From contig OY482866.1 of assembly GCA_960531495.1 (NCBI GenBank), positions 9,746,207-9,810,206 of the forward strand: a DNA stretch of 64,000 nucleotides, written 5' to 3'. Below the pieces are notes generated by a model. That model made no database searches. It saw only the letters and a list, made by a program, of their open reading frames with translations, and was not told the DNA's origin. The position numbers were made by a program, and so were the translations under genes. Shown piece by piece: positions 12,051-25,647 of the stretch (position 1 is its first letter; each line of letters starts with the position of its first letter). The stretch is from Zeus faber (taxonomy: Eukaryota; Chordata; Actinopteri; Zeiformes; Zeidae).

Positions 12051-12675
12051 TTTTACAAATATTTATTGTTTATATGACCTTCAGCAGTACGTCACAAACG
12101 CCCGCCCCTATACCGAATTATTTATTTATCTTGGCCTAAAAACGACGTATGTTTAAAGTACCCAGTAATACTTGAATCTGCAGTTTTGAGTTCCATGTTG
12201 TGTGCTTTATTTTGATGGATTGACTACCCGATGAACACGCAGCGAATTGGAGGATATGTTTAACTTCCCTTTTAACTATGAATGTAATTAAATAACAGTA
12301 CAAACATGACAAATACATACATGACTAATTTAATTATTTACAATAGAATGTACAACATTTCAAGCAAACTAGAATGAAGCACGCGCACAATCTCAATAAC
12401 TGAGAGAAACTGGTTTATTTGATTTATGGACAGGCTCAGTAGTATGATGACTGTATGGGGCTTTCCAGCTTTGACGTTCCGTATTATAATAAATATAGCT
12501 GCAGGCAGCAATAGGCAGAGTCCAGGGTGGTCGGCTCCTCATTAAAGTTGTATCTTGTGACGGCAGAAGTTTGTTCTGGTTACAGGGTGATTCTATACGA
12601 GATACATACGGATCAAAGATCATTCAATTTGTCACCATTGACTAATGGAAAAGCCTTTGTCTGACAGTGTGGGGT
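12051..12675. other. Tandemly duplicated spacer, second copy
   Basis: The right-hand copy of 10,791-11,437, and the inverted counterpart of 46,718-47,350. No gene. Confidence 0.7.
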
Positions 12676-12691
12676 GGTCCTGAAAAGGACC
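12676..12691 (-). terminator. Histone 3' stem-loop (H2B)
   Basis: Minus strand GGTCCT-TTTC-AGGACC, perfect, followed by ACCCCAC. Confidence 0.95.
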
Positions 12692-12718
12692 TTTGTTTTA
12701 AGAAGCGGAGCGCTCGGT

Positions 12719-13114
<396 letters not shown>

Positions 13115-13148
13115 CTACCTCTGACCTGGCAGCGACTATGCTACTGCT

Positions 13149-13200
13149 TATATAGAATTCTGATGCAAATGACGCTTTGTAAATCCCTCAAAGTGATTGG
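13149..13200 (-). promoter_or_regulatory. H2B promoter
   Basis: TATATA 13,149-13,154, octamer (ATGCAAAT on plus) 13,163-13,170 and CCAAT (ATTGG on plus) 13,196-13,200. Confidence 0.88.
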
Positions 13201-13950
13201 GTAGAGCTTGCAGGTGACACTGGGCATGCGCCAGTTGGTTTTGAAGACTATAACAGAAACTGAGGTTTGAAAACGAATATCCGTAGATGTACTTTTATCT
13301 GATTATTAAAACGACTTATATTAAGATTAATGCACTACATGGTTTTCATATGAGAGCAATTGAACAACATGCTCCTTTTTGATTGCAAATGAGAATGAGA
13401 AACAAGATGGGATCATGATTAAAGTTCCTTTTTTTTTTTTAAATTTACTACTTAACTGCACAAATGTTTCATCATAAGTGTTTTGCTTTTAAATGAAATA
13501 ATTTAAGATGTATCAACTCACTTTTTTGTGGGTATATGAAGACAAAATAGAAATATATTTACGAAAACAAACAGCGAGCAGGTGCATATCAATGTAAATA
13601 TTGAAAATATGAATGTATTTTTTTTTTTACGCTTTTAGTAGAATGAAATGAATTACAGAGAATTCCAAAGATAAAATCCAAAACTCTGAGTAATTCCGCA
13701 GCTCGTGTTGTGTCCGGATTGGTCCAGTGCTGGGCAGCTGGTGTGTTATTTGAAAAGTCCGCCAAAAGTAACGGACACAAACACAATGGCATCGAATTGT
13801 TTTTTACACAGAATCAACATAAACAGAACCTATGAATAGAAACGTCGACATTACAATAATTTTCAACCCAATGGTTGTGATTGGTGTCAGGGAATTTCAG
13901 TTATTGGGCTTCCAAGCGACCTGGATTTTGTGGAGTTGACGTGGTAAATT
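13201..13950. other. H2B-H2A spacer
   Basis: Conserved with 30,605-31,670 (minus an insert) and 55,492-56,265. It contains GGATTGGTCCAGTGCTGGGCAGCTGGTG near 13,720, a CCAAT-like promoter remnant with no gene attached. Confidence 0.5.
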
Positions 13951-14235
13951 CAAGAGGTTTGTTTGTCACATACATACGTTCATACAAATACATAGTGACG
14001 TCTTGGCAATGCACCCGGAGCTTATGCACAATTGTTACTAAACCAAACATAATAACTGACCTCATTACTGCCTAGCTAAGTAACTGAGTCCTAAAATGTA
14101 ATGCAGTTAGTGAACAGAACATATAGAGCAAAATATATAAATAAGGGATATACAGTGGAGTTAGAAAAAACAAATTAAGGGAATATTAATGCATATTTGA
14201 TAGGCTATTGGTATTTACAGATGCACAGTAAAGTG
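13951..14235 (-). repeat. Old non-LTR retrotransposon 3' end (copy A)
   Basis: TTCAAGAGGTTTGTTTGTCA ... CACATACATACGTTCATAC ... GGCAATGCACCCGG is a diverged relative of the 3' end of the element at 19,375-20,960. The same insertion occurs in units B (31,676) and C (56,266), so it predates their separation. Confidence 0.6.
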
Positions 14236-14321
14236 CATGTGAAAAAAAGTGAGTACAGGGATATGCAGTACAATGTAAATGACAATAACTATTAAACTGA
14301 GAATAGGTTCAAAAAAAATTT

Positions 14322-14330
14322 GCTCTTTAC
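14322..14330 (-). promoter_or_regulatory. Histone downstream element (H2A)
   Basis: GTAAAGAGC on the minus strand, 12 bases past the stem-loop, fits the purine-rich U7 snRNA-binding element. Copies lie at the same distance from the other two H2A genes. Confidence 0.7.
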
Positions 14331-14342
14331 ATAGAAGTGGGT

Positions 14343-14358
14343 GGCTCTTAAAAGAGCC
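14343..14358 (-). terminator. Histone 3' stem-loop (H2A)
   Basis: Minus strand GGCTCT-TTTA-AGAGCC, perfect, followed by ACCCAC. Confidence 0.96.
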
Positions 14359-14390
14359 TTTGGGTTTTTTTCCGAAGCGATCCAGTAGAT

Positions 14391-14891
<501 letters not shown>

Positions 14892-15204
14892 CAGAATTAA
14901 GCCCCAGAACCGTAACGCAGCAAATCCAAAGCAGTAGTTTGTGTCTGCAATCAAGTGATTTGTTTTTTTGTATTTTCTAACTGAAATTAGATTATTTATC
15001 TCCATGTTGTGCTTTTTTATTCATTGTTTATAGTATTTATAAATACACTTCGTTTCTCGGTAAATAATCCGTTTTAAACACTGCTAATTATTAATCATAA
15101 TAATTTGTATTTCAATTAATCTTTTAATTTTATTTTTTAATTACAATTATTCTCTCCACCACAGTTGTGAGTTGAAAAAAATATAGTCATGTCGCAAAGT
15201 CCTG

Positions 15205-15239
<35 letters not shown>

Positions 15240-15853
15240 CTATCTTATAAGGTAATTCGCGCATTCACACACATGAAGTTGTGAAAGGTCCGCTTGCTTG
15301 ACGCACAACTTCACTCCAGTCGGTAAACTCCATAGTTTAATGAACACCTTGCCGCCACAATGAACACCTTGAGCCTCTCTGTGAAACCCGGTGTGTCCTG
15401 TCCTCCACCGAGAGAGTCCAGATCTCCAGGTCGGTCCCATCTGACGACCGTTCAGCGGACACACACACAGCACTGGGTCCCAATAAATGATTATAATTCA
15501 TATGTTTTCCAGAATCAATAAGCTTTAACAAGGTTTCATTCCCAAAAATACTTGATCAATGTTTTAATCAGTTATGGCCAAAATGTGCTGTGTTCTTGTT
15601 TTCAGTCAGCTTCAATAACATAGTTGAGATGTTGAGTTATTTTTTAACAAATCGCCCATTATTCCTTATTTAAACTTAATTGTTTGATATTACGCAATTT
15701 TTTTAATGTAATTGTATATTGTTATTTATTTGGTGAATGAATGACATGGAGTATGTGACACAATGGAGCAGATGACTTGGCTCATTGTGTACTATAAATG
15801 CTTACCGCTTGCGCATTCCATGAAAGTTTGGTGGCCGCGTGTATACTGTAGAC
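14892..15853. other. H2A upstream spacer
   Basis: Shared with 32,606-33,840 and 57,229-58,765. This copy lacks the promoter-like block of units B and C (33,100-33,640). It contains a CT run at 15,207-15,237 and, at 15,846-15,853, the left target-site duplication CTGTAGAC of the next element. Confidence 0.6.
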
Positions 15854-18200
15854 CAGGGGTGGGAAATTCATTTTTACAGGGGGCCACGTGAGAAACCTGA
15901 GCTGTGTTGGAGGGCCGAACCAACAATAACTTGATCATAATTCTGCTCAATATTAATTTTCTCCCATTGTAAAAAACAGGAAATTATTAATTTTGATTAG
16001 CTGCTACTGGTAATCAGAAAAAAATGATATTCTGTAAATATTTATATAAATATATGAAACTGGTGTCGGTCAAATAGGAAAATACTCCTACAGAACTAGT
16101 AAACAGTAAAAACAAAAACAATCATTACGTCAGTGTTTCATTTTATCTTTAACGTGTTAATCTTCAGAAATACTGAAAAAGTGTTTTGCAGTCTGTTAAA
16201 GAGAAGCAATCGGTCAACTTGATACAAAAAGCAATAAGTGCTTTTAATGTTTTTCATTTCATTTTACTTGTTCAGTAAAATCCAGTCTGTCTTGGGATTG
16301 AACAAGTGCAATGAAATCTGGCTCAATGTCTGAGGTGGATATGGGAAGGACAGCTGAGAGGTGATCATCAGTGATAGAGGATCTGTATCTGGATTTGTTG
16401 AACTTCATCACTGAGAATGTCTGTTCACATACATAGGGAGATCCAAATAGGACTAGAATCTTCTGAGCATGCATCCTCATGTGTGGAAAGTTCTCCTCTT
16501 TGAGGGAAGAGTGAAAATCAAGCAGTGAGACTGATCTCTGAAGTGCTCTGCCAGAAATGTGTCAGACTGCAGGTCAATGAGTTCCATCTGAACATCACTG
16601 GGTGCATTATCCACACTGCAGGTGAACGGAGAATAAACCATGTGCATTTCACTCTCAACTGTTTTAAAGTCCTGATATTGCCTTGAAAACTCACCATGCA
16701 GTGCTTCTAACGTGGAAGAATACCAGTGGAGGTGATCAGCTGGTGTGGCTTCCTTCAGTGTTGGCAAGTGGGTGAGAATGTTGTACTCCATTTGGCTTGA
16801 GTGAAGCTGCAACATTCTAATGAAAGCACTGCGCTGTACATTTCATGCACAAAAAGGCCCTTGCATTGCAGTCTTACATTTAGTTCATTCATTAGTGCAG
16901 TCACATCTACAGCAAAACCAAGGTCTGCCATCCAGTCTGCATCTGAAAACTGTGGGATGGCATTTCCTTTCTTTGCACAGAACTCGTGAAGCTCTTCTCT
17001 CAGGTCCCAAACACTTTCAGCACTTTGCCCAGGCTGAGCCACCTGATAGCTGTGTGATAGCTCATGTCACCATGTTCAGTCTCATTTTCCTCCAAAAGTG
17101 CAACAAACTGTCTGTGATTCAGTGCTCTTGCCCTGATGAAGTTAACCATTTTAGTTACAACATCAACAACATGGTTCATTTTTAACACTGACTTACACAA
17201 CACTTTCTGATGGATAATACAATGCAAACATGTCAATATCTGCTCAGGGTTCATTTCTGTCACTTTATCCTGCATTCTCTTCAAAAGTCCAACATTTTTC
17301 CCCTTCAGATTTGGACAACCATTCGTTGTCACACCTGCCAGCTTGTCCCATTTCAGTCCCAACTTGTCCAAACATGCATTTACCTCCGTGAACAAATCAC
17401 TCCCAGTTGTTGTCCCTTTCGTTGACTGCATGGCTGCCAGCTCCTCTGTGATTTAAAGTCTGTATTTATCCAATGTAAGAAGATGAGTACCTGGGCAGTG
17501 TCACAATACATCGCAGCTCTCATCCATAGCCAGGGAAAAAGTCAAAGTTGACCGCTCTGTTCATCAGCTGAAGCTCCAGATTTCATCGGGAGAGGGTCAT
17601 GTACTCAAATGCTCCCTTTTTCTCCGGGCATATTAGTGATGCAGAGTCCAACAAACACTCCTTAATAAACTCTCCGTCAGAAAACGGTTTACTTTTTCTC
17701 GCGATTTTGTGGGATATGACATAACTTGTCTTGACAGCTGCATCTCTGGATGTGCAAAGTTTAGTAAAAATTCCTTGTTGGTTTTGCTTTCCCTTGCGTG
17801 CTCTTGATCAGACAAGTTCTTGTATTTCTCCTCGTGTTTGGTCACGTAGTGGTGATTCAAATTGTAATCTTCGAAAACAGTGACCTGTGTATCACAAACT
17901 AAGCACACAGCTTTCCCTTTGACTTCTGTAAATACATTTCTAGCAGTCCATGTCTTGTTCAAAACACGGCATTCAGTATCAATTTTTCTTTTTTGGCGTG
18001 AGCTGACATTTTGAGGTCTAGCTGGTCAGCATCACTTGTAGCGGTTAACCCACGCATGAGCGCCTTAACGTAAAAAAAAAAAAAAAAAAAAAAGCACGCT
18101 TTTCAAAATAAAAGCAACATAGTTGTATTGCATGCACAGAATAAATACTTTTTCATTTATGTCCTAATTTACGGTTCACCTCATGCGGGCCGGACAGGGA
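15854..18200 (-). mobile_element. hAT (Charlie-like) DNA transposon, copy 1, decayed
   Basis: The left end CAGGGGTGGGAAATTC is preceded by CTGTAGAC; the right terminal repeat and its duplication were deleted (GGACAGGGA|GACAAAATG). The minus strand codes broken transposase: a BED-type zinc finger with CLVC and HHYVTKH (17,960-17,633), then KLAGVTTNGCPNLKGKN, then WMADLGFAVDVTALMNELN, and a C-terminal hAT dimerisation region YVCEQTFSVMKFNKSRYRSS near 16,400. The parts are in several frames with stops, so it is inactive. From memory the closest vertebrate relatives are Charlie8-type transposases and the hAT-derived part of GTF2IRD2. Copies 2 and 3 occupy the same site. Confidence 0.85.
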
Positions 18201-18907
18201 GACAAAATGCTCGAAACACCGTAACTTGTGCTGCGTTTTACAATACGCTGGAAACTATAATCACTCAATTACATTTTCGCACCACAGAAAGTTCTTAGAC
18301 ACTTTATTTTGTGTCCATATTGCATTATATAACAAATAGATCTTAATTTAAATTTGTCATTGTAATGTATTTTTGGCTGCTCCTGAGATGGAGCTGCAGA
18401 GCAACTCACTTCCTGATCCGTAAAAGTACAAGTCAGCACTGCCAAGAATGGCTTTGTGACGTGCAGCACTGCCAAGAATGCATTTGTGACGCGGTAAGTC
18501 AGCACCTGGTTCTCCAGGTTGGGGGTTGGGCGTGGGGTTAACAACCTCACCCCGTAAAAAAAGCATGTTATGGAAACGACGAGAAGACGCCATTCTTGTG
18601 AATGGTGGGGACTCGTCGCCCAATGTTCCAGAAGGAACGGGAGGAACTGAACTGACTGACCTGCGTCATCCAGGAACAATCATAAGACTTTAAACACCGT
18701 TCTTCAGGGATATTTAAACTGAACGTCAGAAGAGCAAGAGACGCAAGTCCACTAGGACCAGACAAATGGGTGAGATTCAAATATGTGTCCCACTGGACCG
18801 ATTGTCGCGCGTGTCTAAAATCTCCACAAGCCGCTAAATGAGTTAAAAAAGCTTTCTGGGAGGAAAATAAGATTTTTCCAAATTAATGTTCCCTTGTCTC
18901 TGCTGGA
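18201..18907. other. Unit A/B junction with a private insert
   Basis: 18,313-18,660 is not found in the other units. It has an imperfect tandem pair built on CAGCACTGCCAAGAATG with TTTGTGACG (18,436-18,492). At 18,752 CAAGTCCAC is joined to TAGGACCAGAC, deleting about 1.1 kb of the spacer that units A, C and D carry here. Confidence 0.6.
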
Positions 18908-19113
18908 GAGATGAGAGTAACATTGGTGGAAGGATGCTGAGGATGGAGCTGCCAGGCAAGAGTAAAGAGGAAGGCCAAAGAGAATGTTTATGGATGTGGT
19001 GAGGGAGGACGTGCAAGCGGTTGGTGTAAGGGAGGAAGATGCGCAGAACAGAAGGTATTGGAGGCAGATGATCCGCTGTGGCGCCCCCTAATAGGAACAG
19101 CCGAAAAGAAAAT
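18908..19113 (+). repeat. LINE 3'-end fragment (copy B)
   Basis: Same fragment and context as 1,228-1,412 but longer, keeping ATGCTGAGGATGGAGCTGCC and GCAAGCGGTTGGTGTAAGG. Not coding. Confidence 0.55.
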
Positions 19114-19371
19114 AAAAATGTTCCTTTGTGGTTTTTTTATCTCTCAACGTATTTTCATCACAGAGTTTTGTATATAAATAGTTGATAAATGTTAAACCGT
19201 CAAGTTAAATATTCCTGTTAGATGACATTGTGAAATACAGTTCACTTACCGAGACTCTGAACAGCGTGAACGCAAATCAATCGTTTCCTTCAAAGCAACC
19301 ATCCCGGTGAAGATCATTCTTCCAAATTCCATGTGATGTGATGTCACAATGTGAAACCATTTTGATGGATT

Positions 19372-20960
19372 CAAGATTCAAGATTCAAGAGGTTTATTCG
19401 TCACATACATATACATACATTCATACATATATGGAGTGAAATGTAATGCAACGCACCCGGTGACTACACACAATATGTCCTATGAAAATTTCTTTCTACG
19501 AGACCAACTAACTCATTCCTAAAACGTAATACAGTAAGTCAAATACTTTTAGAATAAAATAAAAATACATAGAATAAAATAAAAGAAAAAAAAAGAAAAT
19601 GGAATAGATAAAGGGAATAGTCTTACTTATATGAGATAGACTTATGTATATGAGATAGGCAATTATGTATATACAGATATGTGCATTAAAGTGGCATGTG
19701 AATAAAGTGAGCTAGTGTTTGTGGCATAATACAGCAGTCACCAACAGTACGGCGCAGCAATACGGTTTCACTGAACAACCCAGAACAGTGACACAGTATG
19801 CGGTACAGTATGATACATACAGTACAGTAAGGTAGTGGAGCCTATGTGTGTGGCTCGGTGAGGACCCCTGGTGAGGTCAGCATTGACAGTTCTTATGGCT
19901 TGCGGGAAAAAACTCTGTCTCTGTCTCTCTGGTCTCGCTGTGTGACTGCGGAGGCGCTTGCCTGACCGCAGCAGCTGGAACAGTCCGTTATTGGGGTCAT
20001 ATGCAAGTGCACGTGCATCCTCGATTGTAATCCACGCCTAAAGTCCACAATCAGCTCCTTAGTTTTGCTGACGTTCAGGTTTCGGCTGTTGTCCTGGCAC
20101 CAGAGTGACAGGTCAGCCATCCCCTCACGGTAGGCCTGAACTATAATTGATAAACAGCAATCTCACATGGGCCCCCTTCCGGCCGTCCAGGTGGTTGAGC
20201 ATGGTGTGCAGTACCTGGGAGACCGCGTCATCCGTGGATCTGTTCTGCTGGTACTCAAACTGCAACAGGTCCAAGGTGCGGGGGAGGGAGTTGCAGATAA
20301 AATCCTTAATCAGCCTTTTGAAACACTTCATGACCACCGAGGTGAGGGCCACCGGACGGTAGTTATTCAGGCAGGCTGGAGAGGCGATCTTCGGGACAGG
20401 AATGACGGTGGACCTCTTGAAGCAGGACGGGACCACTGATTTCAGCCAGGGAGAGTTGAATATTGTAGTGAACACCGGAGCTAGCTGGTTAGCACAGGTT
20501 TTCAGTACTCGCCCAAATATGCCGTCTGGGCCTGTAGCTTTCCTGGTGTTCACCCACATCAGAGCGTTCCTGACCTCGTGCACAGACACTGAGAGTGCGC
20601 GCTCATAGCCAGCAGTGTAACTCCAATTAGCTGGCGAGCTAGCGGTGCTGTTGCCAGACTCAAACCGCGCATAAAAGGAATTCAGTTCGTTGGCTAGAGA
20701 GGCGTCCATACTCGTGGCTGGGAAGGAGCTGCTCTTGTAGTTTATTATTGTCCGCAGACCCTCCCACAAGCATCTGGTGTCACCCCTGCTCCATCTGTAG
20801 CTCCACAGTTTCTCTGTACGTCAGTTTAGCGTCCATCACCGCCCTCCGTTTGTACGACGCCGGTTTGTAATTGTCCATATTTCCGAATACAAGACCATCG
20901 TTGTAAGCGGCCGTGTGAGCATTCAGAGCGCAGCGGATGGATTATCGACCCACGGCTTCT
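19372..20960 (-). mobile_element. Non-LTR retrotransposon, Rex1/CR1-L2 type, broken
   Basis: The minus strand codes reverse transcriptase pieces: YRWSRGDTRCLWEGLR, KATGPDGIFGRVLKTCANQL, VIPVPKI, LNNYRPVALTSVVMKCFKRL, and QFEYQQNRSTDDAV (20,769-20,125). The frame stops just after FINYSSG, which corresponds to RT motif A (F.DYSSAF). The segment carrying the catalytic YADD motif is missing: the next piece reads GMADLSLWCQDNSRNLNVSK, TKELIVDFRRG (20,120 onwards). The element is therefore dead. Its 3' end has tandem TTGAATC units (19,372-19,392), typical of CR1/L2-like ends. The 5' end is truncated. It replaces about 6.5 kb, including U1, that units A and C have. Confidence 0.85.
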
Positions 20961-20989
20961 GGTTTGGAAATATCCAAACTATCACAATC

Positions 20990-21020
20990 AGTAAATCCAG
21001 CTCTGGACCAGCCCTAATCA
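20990..21020 (+). promoter_or_regulatory. Relic of an H3 promoter (copy B)
   Basis: CAGTAAATCCAGCTCTGGACCAGCC matches only the right part of the relic at 6,312-6,380; the CCAAT box is lost. Confidence 0.4.
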
Positions 21021-22169
21021 ATAATATTGATTGATAATTGTATTTTTATTATAATAACACTGTTATATCCGTGTTATGGTATGGTCACATGTGTAAACAT
21101 AAAAAACATTATACTTCGATTTTTATATTATGTAATTATAATATATTGTTTTTTACTTTATAAACTTGCATTCTGAGCATATTATTAATAATAGACACAG
21201 TCGCGAACCATCCCAAGTGGCCTTCTGCAAAGGCCACAAACTGAAGATTCACCCAAATAAGTCCTGGCCTATTTAAAATGTAACCGCCGACCACACAAGT
21301 TAATTCAATAAAAGGTTCAGTAAATAGTTTTCATTTTCTTTATGTAAGTTTCATATAGGCCCAGATTTGAATTAAATTCAACAATTCATTATTTTGTTCT
21401 AAAAAAATAGAAAAATAAGAGCCCTCCCTCTCTCGAACGAGAAAGGGAGGGCCGCACAGCGCAAGACTTTGCGACTATACAATCTTTTTTCAAAATGTGA
21501 ATATCAACTGATGATTCAAAATTTGTCCTGTTTGAGTCAGATTGTATACATATAACACTATACCATACTATACTGTAGACAATAGGAAAAAAAATACACA
21601 TATATTGATATAGATAACTCGGGTCAGCGCTGACCTATCAGATCGTTCCAAGAAGGCTTTATACAGGCACTGCATAGCAAGTCTATGATTAATCAGTGTT
21701 AAAATGATCAAATGCCATTGTCATTTACTTCTGGCGGACTTTACAAATAACACCAGCTGGCCATCTTTGGACCAATCCGGACACATCACTCACAATTTGG
21801 AGAATTTTTCTTTGGAATGTTGTTCCAGAGCTGTAATAAGCTTGATTCTTCTAAAATGTGACATTTATATCTATACTGTTTAGATGGCTATGCATGTGTT
21901 TATTTTATTTTGTTTTCTTAAATATAAACCGGATGCTGTATGTATGTACCCACAAAAATATGAATTGTTATAATTATCCCATCTTGTTTCTCATTTTCAA
22001 TGAAATGGATCATATTATTACAATTGCTCTCATATGATAGCCATGCACTGCACTTGACACGACATAAGTGTTTTTAATAATCAGCTAAAAAGTAATTTAC
22101 AAAACTCCATTTCTGTGTTCTATTCATAAAACCAACTGGCGCATGCCCAGTGTCACTTGCAAACTCTAC
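21021..22169. other. H2B(+) upstream spacer (unit B)
   Basis: Counterpart of 6,381-7,329 and 45,181-46,190, with its own indels. No gene. Confidence 0.5.
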
Positions 22170-22227
22170 CCAATCACATTGAGGGATTCAAAGAGCAAAA
22201 TTTGCATCAGGATTCTATTAAATATAG
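22170..22227 (+). promoter_or_regulatory. H2B promoter
   Basis: CCAAT 22,170-22,174 and octamer ATTTGCAT 22,200-22,207. The TATA region is weakened to TTAAATATAG (22,218-22,227), compared with TATATAAAG in the unit A and C genes. Confidence 0.85.
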
Positions 22228-22230
22228 TAG

Positions 22231-22653
<423 letters not shown>

Positions 22654-22680
22654 ACCGAGCGCTCAGCTTCTCAAAACAAA

Positions 22681-22696
22681 GGTCCTTTTCAGGACC
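22681..22696 (+). terminator. Histone 3' stem-loop (H2B)
   Basis: GGTCCT-TTTC-AGGACC, perfect, followed by ACCCACC. Confidence 0.95.
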
Positions 22697-23330
22697 ACCC
22701 ACCCTGTCAAATGAAGGCTCTTCCATTAGTCAATGGTGACAAATGTAACGATGTATCCACTTAGTATTTCTTGAAGCTTTCTCTGCATTTATAAAAAGGA
22801 TAAAACCCAATGAAAATGCAGTGACTTATAGGAATAAATGTTTAACATGACTCATTGACACAATTTCTTCCACTTAAAAAAAAAAAAAACGAGTGCCACA
22901 GTGAAATCAGGACAGATTTATTGAAAGTCATTTGTCTATGAAATCTGTTTATGAGCGGCCTACAATACTGAGCAGCTGCTGTGGGATGATTCAACAGTGG
23001 TCTTCAGCTGCTGATTACCCAAATATTGTCCATTTTATTATTATTGTATTGACTGCAGCATCTTTACCTTTGTACTGGCATGGTGGCTTAGTTGTAAATA
23101 CTGACGTTACATAGACAACGTTCTCGACCAAGTCATGTTTTGTTTTGTTTTTCTTCCTTTCCTGTTTATTTGGGACTTTTTCCCCGTGTTTATACGGTTT
23201 ATCCCTCGGTTGCTAGTTTGATGACATCAAAAGTATAATTGTAAATATATTCAATTCATAATTCATATTCATAAATTAATTGATGAACAATGTATTCACT
23301 TATTTAGTGTAATAAAGTTAAGGTTGTCAT
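22697..23330. other. Spacer downstream of H2B (unit B)
   Basis: Matches 48,141-48,560 in the same orientation and 9,640-10,020 inverted. A 13-base A run lies near 22,877. No gene. Confidence 0.5.
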
Positions 23331-24420
23331 ATACCACATCAACATCCCATAATCCCAGTCTCTTCGAATTAATGCACTGTCTACTGTTAATCACTTTTAA
23401 TAGTTGATTAAGGTTGTTCTTCATTCAATTATTCATCCCCTCCTCTCCCACCCCTGACTCCCCATCATCTATCCATCGTGTTTCCATCCATTCTCTTCTT
23501 CCTCCCCCGTCCTTTGGATGAAGGAGGAGGCTCCTTCATCCCTCCATCCTCTGCTCCACGTTTCCAACCAGCTCCTCCCGCTCACTCGTTTTTCACCCTG
23601 TCTCATTCCGCGCGGGTACGAGAAGAATGATCCCAAAGCCAAACAATATGGGGACGGATGAGCAGAACCAGAAGGTTCTCCTGCTCTTCCCGGGACTTGG
23701 CGAAGGAGGAAGGAGAGAAAGCGAGGAAAAACAAGTCCCAATGAACGACTGGATCACGAGTTAGTGCAGCGGTGTTAGCGGCCACATGACCCCCGCGTTC
23801 GCGGCGGATCCCGAAACGAAGGAAAGACGGATCCGGTGGTCTCTCTCTCTCTCTCTGTCTCTCTCTCACTCCAAATGCTCTGATCGCTTACTTTTAATTT
23901 CCGAGTCGTAGATTGACTCGCTCTCTAAATCTCTCTCGCTCACCCGCTCAGTCAAACCCTAGAAGATTATCGGGCTTGAGGCTCCTCTCGTTCGCAAACA
24001 AAAGGTGACGACAGATTCCAGAATCATTTTCCGGGGTTGTTCGCTTCGACCGAAACGTTTGAGAATCTTTCATCGCCAGCCAAGGCAGATTTATTTTTTG
24101 CCCCCCCCTCTGCTATTTTCCCATTTTCTTCAACTCTGTCAACTTTGCATTCCGTTCCTCCAGGTCTCTCGGTCCAGCTCACTAAGAGGAGCGCGGATTA
24201 GTCAGGTGAACGGCAGGAAAGCAGATCTGGTCGGGACGCTTGTTGTGTTTGTGCGCCAACTATGCTCGGAATTTGTTTGGTTCGATTGTGGCCAGTCTTT
24301 GTGTGTTTCATACAATTTCATACAATTTCTGAAGATTCAATTGCTATACATTTTAAATAGTGTACATTCTATTTTAATTAATCCTCTATTTTAAATATAT
24401 TCATGAAGCATATTGTCATA
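23331..24420. other. GC- and pyrimidine-rich block of unknown nature (unit B)
   Basis: Unlike the AT-rich surroundings. It holds CCGCGCGGGTACGAGAAG, CCCCGCGTTCGCGGCGG, a CT run (23,840-23,867) and a run of C after TTTATTTTTTG. The block recurs at 49,300-50,470 and is absent from unit A. No open frame is kept between the two copies. It resembles a promoter/5'-UTR region or captured genomic segment; I cannot name it. Confidence 0.45.
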
Positions 24421-24626
24421 TCTACAGTTCGTAATTATTCATTTCAATGTCATTAAAGCACATACCGGGTGTTATGTTCTTTAATGACACGCTATTACAA
24501 TTGAATATATAGTTAACATTGGCCACAAAGGATGCCGATCGATTATACAAATGTACGTTTTCAATATAATATTTAGGTGAACCGTTCCACGAAAGTAGTA
24601 GGATGCTCTTTACAGTAAACTTGGGT

Positions 24627-24642
24627 GGCCCTGAAAAGGGCT
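24627..24642 (-). terminator. Histone 3' stem-loop (H4), weakened
   Basis: Minus strand AGCCCT-TTTC-AGGGCC: the outermost pair is A:C, leaving 5 pairs. Confidence 0.88.
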
Positions 24643-24668
24643 TTTGTGTTATGGAGTCGTGTCAAAGT

Positions 24669-25160
<492 letters not shown>

Positions 25161-25647
25161 GTACTTCATTTGAAAATTAAATACAATAATATTGCAGAAA
25201 ACATACAGTTAAACCTCTTTTCAACAAGTTACTCATCTATTTTCCAACGTATTTAGCCACTTTATTTTTTAAATAACTCACGATACAATAAGCATTTTCA
25301 CAGATTTGTTTAAATAGAAGTTGATTCATTTAAAATGCCATTAGTAATATTTGTCTCAGAACTGAATTATTAGTTTCCAGTATGATGTTTTTTGACAAAT
25401 CAGATAAGAGCAGATTGAAAACCATTTGATTCTGATCCATAGACATTTTCTAAAACATAAATATTATATGAACCATAGAAATCTATGAAACGTCATTTTT
25501 TTCAAATTACGATATTTTTCACCCCCAATAGCTTGAAGCCTCTGAGGCCAGAGACAAACAGACAGACTGGAGATGAGGTGGTTTCTGACGTTCAATGGTT
25601 GATGAATAATATCAAAACAATGCATTCTGGCGGATAGTAGTATAAAT
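25161..25647. other. H4-H3 spacer (unit B)
   Basis: Matches 51,130-51,545; AT-rich; no gene. Confidence 0.5.

Noticed and set aside
13720-13760. Second H2A/H2B-type promoter in the H2B-H2A spacer
   Set aside because: A CCAAT-like block is conserved in three units, but there is no TATA, no coding sequence and no stem-loop next to it; left as spacer.
16259-17962. Intact GTF2IRD2-like host gene
   Set aside because: The frame is broken by stops and frameshifts, and the region has hAT ends with an 8-bp target duplication; it is a transposon relic.
24005-24394. 129-codon open frame in the GC-rich block
   Set aside because: Not kept in the unit C copy, where indels shift the frame; no recognisable domain.
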